From the NCBI GenBank assembly GCA_030428205.1, contig JAUIBK010000002.1:1-64000 (forward strand): DNA of 64,000 bases. The letters run 5' to 3'. Below are positions 23,843-31,645 of this stretch, piece after piece. The DNA is from a bacterium (GTDB taxonomy: Bacteria; Bdellovibrionota_C; UBA2361; RFPC01). A program made the translations under genes and the position numbers. The first letter of the stretch is position 1. Each line of letters opens with the position of its first letter. The notes beneath the pieces were generated by a model. The model had not been told where the DNA came from, did not search any database, and saw only the letters and a program-made list of their open reading frames with translations.

Positions 23843-25885
23843 ATGAAGTCTCGTTGGATTTATCTCGCCTTAATCTCGTTCCTCTATATATTGGTTCCCT
23901 TTCACGTTGGAAGTGATCCTCTGCTAGCAGAAGAAGGAGAGGACTTTCTCGATCTCGATCTTGAAACACTGATGCAGATGGAGGTGTCTATAGCCTCTCG
24001 TAATCCCCAGACGGTGCAATCAACACCTGCGGCTGTCTTTGTGATTACAAATGAGGATCTTCGTCGTTCTGGCGCAGAGTCAATTCCCGATGCTTTACGG
24101 CTTGTCCCGGGATTTACTGTCGCTCAGATTGATACCAATCGTTTTGCTATTACCGCGCGCGGCTCAAACGGAGAGTTTGCAACGAAGCTTCTTGTGTTAG
24201 TTGATGGCCGAAGTGTGTACACCCCTCTCTTTGCTGGTGTGTATTGGGATGTACAAGACCTCATGCTCGAAGATGTTGCTCGAATCGAGATTATTCGTGG
24301 GCCTGGTGCTGCCGTATGGGGAGCAAATGCAGTAAATGGCGTAATTAACATTATCACCAAAGACGCAGAAGATACTCAGGGCTTTCTTGCTTCGGCTGGA
24401 GGCGGAAGTGAGGAGCTTACAACAGCTGCGGTACGTTATGGTGGCACTGTTGGAGAAAATGGCCACTACCGTGTCTACTCGAAGCTCCACTACAAAGACG
24501 CCTCGGAGCTTTCCTCTGGAATTGATGGTCAAGATGAATCAGAGATGTTTAAGGGTGGTTTTCGGATGGATCTCAATCCGGAAGATGGTGAAACGTTTAC
24601 CCTTCAAGGTGATATCTACGCAGGTGAAGGGGAAAGACAAGCAACGATACCATCGCTAACCTCTCCAACGTTTAGCTCACGTACGACGACAGACTCAGAA
24701 TTGGCTGGTGGAAATCTTATCGCTCGCTGGTCAAAAGAGTTGAGCGAAACATCGAACTATACCGTTCAGTTTTTCTATGACCGAACCATGAGAGATGAGA
24801 TCTTTGCTGATCAAAGCATTGATGTGTATGATCTCGATTTTGATCACACCTTTGCGCCAGCCGAGAACCATTCATTTACCTGGGGCTTGGGATATCGTGC
24901 TGTGAGCGATGACCTGAAACGAACAGAGAGCAGTTTTTTTGAAGATGAGTCGCGTACGCTTCACCTCTTTAGCTCATTTGCTCAAGATGAAATTGAGATT
25001 GTCGATCAAACGCTCTCTCTTATTGTAGGAGCAAAGTTAGAACATAATGACTATACGGGTGTCGAGGTGCAGCCAACAGCTCGTTTAGTCTATACACCAA
25101 ATACATCACATACTCTTTGGGGATCGTTTTCTAGAGCCGTTCGCACACCCTCTCGTGCAGATGCTGATATTCGTCTTCCTGTTGTAGCATTTCCCACGGA
25201 TCAGGGCCTTCCTGGCCTTGCCTCTATTTATGGTAGTGATAACAATGAGTCGGAGAAGCTTCTAGCCTATGAGGTCGGATATCGTGCTCAAGTCACAGAA
25301 TCCTTTCTCGTTGATGTGAGCACCTTCTACTTTGATTATCATGATCAACGTTCGGTGCTCCCGGGTATGCCAGTACCAAATTTTACGCCACCTGTGCCTC
25401 ACATTGATGTTATCTCCGGTGTGGCAAGTGAAGACACTCTGTATTCTTATGGTGGAGAGATTCTTTTTGACTGGCGTGCAACGGATTCGATTCGACTCCA
25501 AGCGAGTTACTCGTACATTAACTATAATCCGACGGTAGCCACATCGCTTGCTGATGCAGGAATCGATTATGTATTTGAGGGCGGAGTTCCCGAGAATCAA
25601 GCAACCTTTCGTGGGCAGTTTGACCTCACGGAGAAGATTGAACTTGATGCCGCAGTTCGCTACGTCGATACTCTTTCTGACTTGACGATTCCGGTCGATT
25701 CTTATGTTGAGCTTGATCTCCGTCTCGGATGGCACATCACTGATGATCTTGAGTTGTCTATTATTGGTAGGAACTTACTTGATGACAAGCATCCAGAGTA
25801 CTCTGGCCTTGGTCTCGGTGTTCCTTCCTCAGAAATTGAAAGGAGCGTTTACGGAAAGATTACATATCGTCTTCCCAACTCGTGA
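23843..25885 (+). CDS. TonB-dependent outer-membrane receptor
   Basis: A 680-residue receptor with signal peptide (MKSRWIYLALISFLYILV). A Plug domain (about residues 45-160) has TPAAVFVITNEDLRRSGAESIPDALRL and RIEIIRGPGAAVWGANAVNGVINIIT. A 22-strand-type barrel follows, with SFSRAVRTPSRAD and NLLDDKHPEY. It ends YRLPNS instead of a terminal aromatic. The ATG at 23843 has GGAG upstream and a cleaner signal peptide; ATG at 23798 is the alternative. Ligand unknown. YfiR follows 29 bp downstream, a pairing seen in several proteobacteria, so it may act in signalling. Confidence 0.9.
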   Translation: MKSRWIYLALISFLYILVPFHVGSDPLLAEEGEDFLDLDLETLMQMEVSIASRNPQTVQSTPAAVFVITNEDLRRSGAESIPDALRLVPGFTVAQIDTNRFAITARGSNGEFATKLLVLVDGRSVYTPLFAGVYWDVQDLMLEDVARIEIIRGPGAAVWGANAVNGVINIITKDAEDTQGFLASAGGGSEELTTAAVRYGGTVGENGHYRVYSKLHYKDASELSSGIDGQDESEMFKGGFRMDLNPEDGETFTLQGDIYAGEGERQATIPSLTSPTFSSRTTTDSELAGGNLIARWSKELSETSNYTVQFFYDRTMRDEIFADQSIDVYDLDFDHTFAPAENHSFTWGLGYRAVSDDLKRTESSFFEDESRTLHLFSSFAQDEIEIVDQTLSLIVGAKLEHNDYTGVEVQPTARLVYTPNTSHTLWGSFSRAVRTPSRADADIRLPVVAFPTDQGLPGLASIYGSDNNESEKLLAYEVGYRAQVTESFLVDVSTFYFDYHDQRSVLPGMPVPNFTPPVPHIDVISGVASEDTLYSYGGEILFDWRATDSIRLQASYSYINYNPTVATSLADAGIDYVFEGGVPENQATFRGQFDLTEKIELDAAVRYVDTLSDLTIPVDSYVELDLRLGWHITDDLELSIIGRNLLDDKHPEYSGLGLGVPSSEIERSVYGKITYRLPNS

Positions 25886-25914
25886 TTGAATAAGACTGAA
25901 TCGAGGAGTCTTTT

Positions 25915-26451
25915 GTGTTAAACGTTCGTAGCTTCTTCATATTTCTTCTGCTGAGCTTTGTGGCTCTACAAGCAGGGGTTGTGTATGCAGAAGATGCAAC
26001 TCAAGCTCGGGTTCACAAGATTAAAGCTGGTTTTCTCTTTAACTTTGCGAAATTTGCTACTTGGCCTCCTGAAGTTACACCATCGAACAGTTTGCTGATG
26101 TGTATGTGGGGCGAGAGTGAGTTTAAGAAGTACTTTCAGGCTTTCTCTAAGCGTGTCATTAAGAAAAAGAAGGTAGAAGTGCGGTATGTAGCCACGACGA
26201 AGGAAGTGAATGGTTGTCACGTACTCTTTGTTGAACATACCTTGGGTGAATCTAAAATTCGTCGCATCTATCAAGAACTGCGCGAACATCCAACCTTGCT
26301 TGTCACGGATATTGTCTCTGGTGGAGTCATTAATATTATTCCTGGTGGAAAGCTTTTACGCTTTGAAATCTATCCCGATCGTGCATCTCGTGCGAGAATA
26401 AAGCTCAGCTCTCAACTCCTAAAGCTTGCTCAGATTGTTGATGGCGAGTAA
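25915..26451 (+). CDS. YfiR/DUF4154 family periplasmic protein
   Basis: A 178-residue protein with a signal peptide ending ...GVVYA near residue 25. The mature domain has the DUF4154 features KAGFLFNFAKFATWP, CMWGES, NGCHVLFVEHT, LLVTDIVSGGVINII and LRFEIYPDRASRARIKLSSQLLKLA. Pseudomonas YfiR is a periplasmic repressor of the diguanylate cyclase YfiN; no such partner is adjacent here. GTG start with GAGGAG 6 nt upstream. Probably one operon with the TonB receptor and possibly the HDOD-like gene. Confidence 0.88.
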   Translation: MLNVRSFFIFLLLSFVALQAGVVYAEDATQARVHKIKAGFLFNFAKFATWPPEVTPSNSLLMCMWGESEFKKYFQAFSKRVIKKKKVEVRYVATTKEVNGCHVLFVEHTLGESKIRRIYQELREHPTLLVTDIVSGGVINIIPGGKLLRFEIYPDRASRARIKLSSQLLKLAQIVDGE

Positions 26452-26503
26452 GCTTAGGTACGCTTTGTAAGCAATCTAACTTTTTCAGGAGCACACGTAC
26501 TCA

Positions 26504-27418
26504 ATGTCAGAGGACGTTACTATTGATATGAATGATCCAGGTAGTTGGGAAATAGCCAAACGCTATGCTGGATTGCTCGGACCTGTCCCCTCTAATGTTT
26601 CGCAATCAATAAAAATTCTGTGGGAAGATCACCTCCTCTCTCAGAAAAAAGAAGAGGTATGCATCTCCAGTCGCTCGTTTTCTGCCGTCAAAAGAATAGA
26701 GAAAAGTAGTGTCCTAAAAATGCCGCTTTTTTTTGCTGCGCAAGCGCTCTATAAAGAACGGCTCACTGAAATTACCGAAGACGATATGTCTCGAGCACTC
26801 GTACGTGTACTTCATCCAGGTTTGTTTGCTTCTCTTTTAGGTCTTATCTACATGCATCGCAGGTACAATAAAATCTGTGCAGGAGAAGCATGGGATGAGC
26901 TCTCAAAGGAGTATATCCTCAACATGGAAGTAGGCTTTCTTATCGGTAAAGCAGCTCCAAGTATTGGCGATGCGGTAGGAGTGATGATGGGTGGAGTCCG
27001 TGCAGCCGCTCTTGCAACACTTCTCAAACGTGATGAGCAGTCATTTACTGGTTACAGGAATCTAAAGAAGAAAAAGCTCGACATCTTTTTTGAGCATGAA
27101 CGGTGGCAGTGTGATCATGGCCAAATTGCAGCGTTCTTACTCCGCAACCTCGGGTTCAACTTTGATTTTATGAAGATTGCCTATGCACTCCGAGGGCATG
27201 AAGTAGGGGAGCTTCCTGCGGAGCTTCAATCCTGGCGAGCAGCAATGTTACTGATTGATGGAGTAAAAAATGGGATGGATCTCAGAGAAGTAAGCACCGC
27301 TTCCGCTGGCATTACACTTCTTCCTTCTGAGAAAGAACAGATGCAAAAAGATGTCACCAACCTTTTTGAGAAAGGGTCTACGTTTGGGTGGATGTTTAAG
27401 GGGTCGAAAGACGCTTAA
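26504..27418 (+). CDS. HDOD-like domain protein
   Basis: A 304-residue cytoplasmic protein. The region from about residue 75 to 240 resembles the HDOD fold: PLFFAAQALY, a helical core, and FEHERWQCDHGQIAAFLLRNLGF, which matches the HDOD E-x(3-6)-DHxxxxxxLL pattern. HDOD proteins usually lack nuclease metal ligands and act as signalling scaffolds. Weak AGGAG lies 12 nt before the ATG. It follows YfiR by 52 bp, so this may be a sensory output gene of the receptor/YfiR group. Assignment is moderate. Confidence 0.55.
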   Translation: MSEDVTIDMNDPGSWEIAKRYAGLLGPVPSNVSQSIKILWEDHLLSQKKEEVCISSRSFSAVKRIEKSSVLKMPLFFAAQALYKERLTEITEDDMSRALVRVLHPGLFASLLGLIYMHRRYNKICAGEAWDELSKEYILNMEVGFLIGKAAPSIGDAVGVMMGGVRAAALATLLKRDEQSFTGYRNLKKKKLDIFFEHERWQCDHGQIAAFLLRNLGFNFDFMKIAYALRGHEVGELPAELQSWRAAMLLIDGVKNGMDLREVSTASAGITLLPSEKEQMQKDVTNLFEKGSTFGWMFKGSKDA

Positions 27419-27452
27419 GTCTTTCCTGTCTGCCAGATTCTTTTTTTTGTTC

Positions 27453-27502
27453 TTACCGCAAAGACGCTAAGGCGCAAAGGACCTTAGCGTCTCTGCGGTT
27501 AA
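27453..27502. repeat. Palindromic repeat, family A
   Basis: TTACCGCAAAGACGCTAAGG pairs with CCTTAGCGTCTCTGCGGTTA (one mismatch) around a 9-nt loop GCGCAAAGG. It lies 34 bp after the HDOD-like gene and 80 bp before the chorismate mutase start. Confidence 0.8.
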
Positions 27503-27582
27503 ACCTTCTCAGCATCGGTATGGGGAGAAGCTCTAGAATCCTGTTATATATTATGGTACAGTCCCTCCTCCAGGAGTTAGCA

Positions 27583-27894
27583 ATGAGCACAGCAATAATT
27601 TCAAATCTAGCGCACGACGACTTCGAGAGCCAGTTAGGTGAGCTTCGCGGTGAGATTGATCGCGTTGATGAGGCATTGCTCCAGCTTCTCGCAAAACGCA
27701 GAGAAATTAGTCTTCAAATGGCTCGACTCAAAAACGCTCACAGTATTCCTCTTCGTGATATTCCCCGTGAAAAAGAGCTCTTTGAAAGTCGTGTGGCTGT
27801 TGGTGAAGAGCAGGGACTTGATCGTTCGTATGTTGAAGAGGTGTTCTTTGCAGTTCTTAATGATTCGCGACGGTATCAGAAGCAGAAGGCGTAG
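27583..27894 (+). CDS. aroQ: Chorismate mutase, AroQ type
   Basis: A 103-residue all-helical mutase: LRGEIDRVDEALLQLLAKR, then MARLKNAHSIPLRDIPREKEL and VEEVFFAVLNDSRRYQ. The arginine and lysine positions of the AroQ active site appear kept (Arg in the first helix, Lys of ARLK, Arg of RDIPRE). It converts chorismate to prephenate for Phe/Tyr synthesis. The start at 27583 has AGGAG 6 nt upstream; the longer frame lacks a site. Monofunctional: no prephenate dehydratase or dehydrogenase is fused. Convergent with the DHH gene. Confidence 0.88.
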   Translation: MSTAIISNLAHDDFESQLGELRGEIDRVDEALLQLLAKRREISLQMARLKNAHSIPLRDIPREKELFESRVAVGEEQGLDRSYVEEVFFAVLNDSRRYQKQKA

Positions 27895-27930
27895 TGTTAC
27901 GAAGCTCCTCAATGAAAGAGGGAGCCTGCA

Positions 27931-29133
27931 TTATACCAAGCTTTCGATCTCTTCCTCGAGGCAACAAAGAAACTCTTCATACCTCGCTTTCTTAATCGTA
28001 GTCGCCGCCGCATGCGGATGACAGGCATCCACAAAGCCATCCACCTTACGAGTAGCCGCAGGAAGCACCTCAGCAAGCGATGGTGCTTTACCTTCATGTA
28101 TAAGCTTGAGAATTTTCTCAGGCACTCGCATTGAGATCTTATACGAATCAAATGAGAACGTTCCAAGACCAGGAATGCGATCGGGAATTTCTTGAAAACC
28201 GACGATATATTTTTCTTGCGATATGAGAGAGGAGTCTCTGAGAGCTTCGCATAACAACCCGACAGTCTTTACCCCCATCTCAGAGAAATCAGAAGGAGTA
28301 ATGAACGATTGAATGTGCTTTCTGGTATGAAGAGAGAGGGACTGTAAAAAAGCATCTTTTGCAGAAGAGAATGATGATGTGAGCTTATCAGCTGCTGCAA
28401 TATGGGCCTCATCAAACCCGTCACGGAGTCCTTTAAGTGCAATATCAACTCCCCCAGAGAGGTATCCGATGCTGCCGAGGTGATCGAGCCACTGCTTCAG
28501 GGATGAAGCGAGGTAGGAATTGCCAACGGTGATCCGTAGTGTGTCATCGAATGAAACCGAGCCAGCAGAGAGTGTTTGTTGAAAGAGCGAGGCGTTGAGC
28601 CCCTCAAATGAACCGTCTATATTGTATTGTGAATCTCCGTAGGCACCGAGCAAACCAAGTGAGAGAAGATCTTCATTAAATGGACCAAGTGATTGAGCAA
28701 AGAGTGCGCAGATAGTTGCAGCGCTACACTCGCTACTTCCACAGATATCAAAAGATCGGCAATTGACTAAGGTAAGATCGGGAGAAGTTGATGGTTCGAT
28801 AGAGTGGTGATCGAGAATAAAAATGGGTAGTTGCGTTGTATTGAGCTCTGTGATGGTAGGAAGCATCCCAGAGCCAAAGTCTGCAAAGATCACAAGAGTG
28901 TCTGGTGTTAAGGTTGGATCTTGCAAGATATGTTGAAGAACAGGAGGGTACGGCTTTTCTAAGCTATAGGATCGAGCAGGGAGGCCACGCCTTTCAAAAG
29001 CGGAAAGGAGAATAGCGCCAGAGGTCAAGCCGTCGGTATCGTTGTGGTGCAGTACGAGAACTTGTCTGGGGGAGCGTTCAAGGAGTGCTTGAGCAGAGTT
29101 TTTGATGTGAGTAAGAAAAGCTTCGGTTGTCAT
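27931..29133 (-). CDS. DHH-family phosphoesterase (RecJ-like)
   Basis: A 400-residue protein with the DHH signature set: VLVLHHNDTDGLTSGAILL near residue 25, VIFADFGSG and the name-giving FILDHHSIEP. A later DHHA1-like portion is present but its GGGH motif is not clear. Such enzymes use two Mn ions to cleave single-stranded DNA, oligoribonucleotides or small phosphoesters; the substrate cannot be assigned. It overlaps the FGGY kinase by ATGA, so they are coupled. Last gene of a three-gene operon. Confidence 0.8.
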   Translation of the reverse strand: MTTEAFLTHIKNSAQALLERSPRQVLVLHHNDTDGLTSGAILLSAFERRGLPARSYSLEKPYPPVLQHILQDPTLTPDTLVIFADFGSGMLPTITELNTTQLPIFILDHHSIEPSTSPDLTLVNCRSFDICGSSECSAATICALFAQSLGPFNEDLLSLGLLGAYGDSQYNIDGSFEGLNASLFQQTLSAGSVSFDDTLRITVGNSYLASSLKQWLDHLGSIGYLSGGVDIALKGLRDGFDEAHIAAADKLTSSFSSAKDAFLQSLSLHTRKHIQSFITPSDFSEMGVKTVGLLCEALRDSSLISQEKYIVGFQEIPDRIPGLGTFSFDSYKISMRVPEKILKLIHEGKAPSLAEVLPAATRKVDGFVDACHPHAAATTIKKARYEEFLCCLEEEIESLV

Positions 29134-30587
29134 GAGAGAGATTGTACCACTTCATCAAGGGGTCGGTAAGTTGAGGTTTTGCCACTAAAGAGGTCGTCTC
29201 GCATCGAACACCATGCTTGATACCGCCTTTGTCTCTTGGGGTTTTTGGGAAGAAATGACGTGACTGTAGGATGAGCGAGTGTTGTTTGATTGGAAACATG
29301 AGAGAGTGCAGCTCCGAGTGCACCTGCATGAGGAAAATCTGCGCGCATAACTTCTCGGTTTGTGCAGTCGGCGAGGTACTGTAGGAGATAGTCACTCTGT
29401 GAGATGCCGCCCGTTACAAGAAGTGGTTTTGATACCTCAAGCAGCGAGTGAGAGGAGAACGTACTAAGATCCTCGAGGAGAAAGTTTGCCACGTTTTCGA
29501 TGAGGGCAGCGCTCAGATGTGCTTTTGTCGTGTCTTGAGTGAGCTCTGCCATGTTATCGATATCGTCTCTCCAGTGTGGTGTAGATATATTTCCAAATGG
29601 ACAAAAACAGAGAGGAAGTTCCTCTCCAGGAGAGAGGGAATCTAAGGCCTTATTGAGTTGCTCGGGAGTAGAAAAGAGAGAGTTGGTAAGAAAGTCCAAC
29701 ACCCGACCAGAAGCGTTGGAAGTTCCCTCAATCACATATTGGCTTGCATGAGAGTCTGAGTAGGCAATGCTCGTAATATACCCCTGAATACGTTGAGGAG
29801 TATCATTTGTTGAGGTCATGACCGAGCTGATGCTACCGAGGTTTACAATAGTTTCGTGTCCCAGCAGCCTTAGGTAGGCGAGAGCTGCTTGTTGATCGCC
29901 GAGCGAAGAGACTAGGGGAGTTCCACCTTGTACAAGGTGGCAGAGACCAAACGGAGAGTGGCTAGGAACAATCTGTGGCAGCCGCTCTTTTGAGACCTTA
30001 AATGCTTTACACAGCTCAGAGCTCCAGGTGCCACGGTGAAGATCGTAGAGCATCGTGCGGTGAGCCATGGTGTCTTCAGTGCAGACTCTCTGAGTATCAG
30101 TGAGATGAAAGAGGAGATAGGAATCAAGGGTGGTTACCTGTACTTCTTTGGAAGGAAACTCCTCTTGAAGGAGAGATATTTTTCCCCCTGCGTAGTGTGC
30201 TGAAAGCGGAATGGACGCAAGCTCAAACAAGCGATTGGCATCAACGGTTCTTATTCGTTCTTGTGTACGAAGGTCTCTCCAACTTTGTAGTGGAGAAAGT
30301 GGCTTTCGAGAGCTTAACTCCCAGGCACAGACGCCAGAGCGTTGAAGAGCCAGGCCTATGCTTCTACAGGAGAGAGAGTCTTTTGGGAGAAAGCTATCAG
30401 CTTTCCTTAGGAGCTCTTCAATGGAGCAGAGGAGCTCTTCAGAGTCTTGTTCGACTTCTATTGGTGATCGGTGAGATGTTGAAACATGTATTTGCTCACT
30501 CCAAAGGACTTCGCCGTCAGAACGGACAAGCACCGCTTTGGTGTGAGAACTCCCCTGGTCAACTCCAAGAAAGCAAGTCTCAGCCAT
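29130..30587 (-). CDS. FGGY-family carbohydrate kinase
   Basis: A 485-residue sugar kinase of the actin-like ATPase fold. The N-terminal phosphate loop is FLGVDQGSSHTKAVLV, a mid motif is SLGDQQAALAYLR, and the C-terminal nucleotide site includes LLVTGGISQSDYLLQYLADCTNREV. It phosphorylates a sugar or polyol; the substrate is not evident. The start codon directly follows the FMN reductase stop (no gap) and its stop overlaps the DHH gene start. The partnership of an FGGY kinase with a DHH phosphoesterase is unusual and not explained by a known pathway. Confidence 0.82.
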   Translation of the reverse strand: MAETCFLGVDQGSSHTKAVLVRSDGEVLWSEQIHVSTSHRSPIEVEQDSEELLCSIEELLRKADSFLPKDSLSCRSIGLALQRSGVCAWELSSRKPLSPLQSWRDLRTQERIRTVDANRLFELASIPLSAHYAGGKISLLQEEFPSKEVQVTTLDSYLLFHLTDTQRVCTEDTMAHRTMLYDLHRGTWSSELCKAFKVSKERLPQIVPSHSPFGLCHLVQGGTPLVSSLGDQQAALAYLRLLGHETIVNLGSISSVMTSTNDTPQRIQGYITSIAYSDSHASQYVIEGTSNASGRVLDFLTNSLFSTPEQLNKALDSLSPGEELPLCFCPFGNISTPHWRDDIDNMAELTQDTTKAHLSAALIENVANFLLEDLSTFSSHSLLEVSKPLLVTGGISQSDYLLQYLADCTNREVMRADFPHAGALGAALSHVSNQTTLAHPTVTSFLPKNPKRQRRYQAWCSMRDDLFSGKTSTYRPLDEVVQSLS

Positions 30588-31121
30588 CTAGAGAGCGGCC
30601 TCAAAGGACGATACGGCTTCTTTGAGCTTAGCATCTTCTTGTTCAGAGAGTGTATTAGCTTCTTCGTTGTAATGTTCTTGAAACTTACCGAGTGAGTACG
30701 TTGTGATAAGTTTTCCTCCCCACCACGGCATGAGGTTAGAGAGTGTCTCAAGGTTCGTACTTGCTCCCCGCTCGCCAGGAGATGTGCTCATGAGTAAGAT
30801 CGGCTTATCAAGCAAGATGGGTTTTTGCATGCGTGAGATCCAATCGATGGCGTTTTTCAGCGCAGCAGGAATCGAGCCGTTGTGTTCCGGTGATGACAAG
30901 ATAATCCCATCAACACTCTCCATAAGAGATTTGAGTTTTTGTGCCCCCTGAGGATATCCAGCATCTTCTTCGAGGTCGAGACTATAGAGAGGCAAATTGA
31001 GTTCAGGTAATGATACAGAGACAGCCTCTACCGCTTGTAAGTGGTGTACTGCGAGATTGACGAGAGTTCTATTGATAGACTGCTTATTGTTGCTTCCAGA
31101 TAGCGTGAGGACTTTTTTCAT
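30588..31121 (-). CDS. NADPH-dependent FMN reductase family protein
   Basis: A 177-residue flavodoxin-like reductase: LTLSGSNNKQSINRTLVNLA binds FMN phosphate near the N-terminus, with the loop SSPEHNGSIPAALKNAIDW typical of the family. It reduces FMN, quinones or azo compounds with NAD(P)H. The start at 31121 is supported by AGGGA 6 nt upstream; an upstream ATG would add unrelated residues. First gene of the operon with the FGGY kinase and DHH protein; divergent from the DCC gene. Confidence 0.9.
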   Translation of the reverse strand: MKKVLTLSGSNNKQSINRTLVNLAVHHLQAVEAVSVSLPELNLPLYSLDLEEDAGYPQGAQKLKSLMESVDGIILSSPEHNGSIPAALKNAIDWISRMQKPILLDKPILLMSTSPGERGASTNLETLSNLMPWWGGKLITTYSLGKFQEHYNEEANTLSEQEDAKLKEAVSSFEAAL

Positions 31122-31229
31122 GACGTTCCCTGTATATTGAGTATCCTTCTTTCGATATAGCACGGGACTTCAGTATTGAAAAGGTGACCACAGGGAGGTA
31201 ACCCTGTACAATAGAGTCAGGAAAGAATC

Positions 31230-31637
31230 ATGGCAGAGAAAACTCATATAGTGTACTACGACGGAGAGTGTGGCTTGTGCCATGCGTGGGTTCAATTCGT
31301 TCTTGCCTTTGATCGCAAGGAGCTTTTCTCGTTTAAACCTCTTCAGTCACTTCCGCTTGATGCTCCAGCGAGAAGGCTACAGCCAGGTGAGTTACGAACC
31401 ATTGTTGTCGAAACCAAGAGTGGAGAGATGTTGGTTCGTTCTGATGCTGCGTTGTATATCCTGCGAGGTTGTGGTGGCGTCTGGCGGGTGTGTGCTTTTC
31501 TTAGTTCACTTGCTCCAAAGATGATACGAGATGGTATCTATAGTATTGTAGCATCTCTCCGAAAGCATTTGGTGAAGGAGCCTTCTGATCTTTGCCCTGT
31601 TGTTCCCGAAGAGCAGCGAAAGAGATTTCTTTCTTAG
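31230..31637 (+). CDS. DCC-family thiol-disulfide oxidoreductase (DUF393)
   Basis: A 135-residue thioredoxin-like protein with the defining YYDGECGLCHAWVQF (DxxCxxC) near residue 9, then FSFKPLQS and SDAALYILRGCGGVW. The family is predicted to do thiol-disulfide chemistry in the cytoplasm; substrates are unknown. ATG with AGGAAAG upstream. Transcribed divergently from the FMN reductase with 108 bp between, so both may share a redox-responsive control region, which is inference. Confidence 0.88.
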   Translation: MAEKTHIVYYDGECGLCHAWVQFVLAFDRKELFSFKPLQSLPLDAPARRLQPGELRTIVVETKSGEMLVRSDAALYILRGCGGVWRVCAFLSSLAPKMIRDGIYSIVASLRKHLVKEPSDLCPVVPEEQRKRFLS

Positions 31638-31645
31638 CCAAGCTG

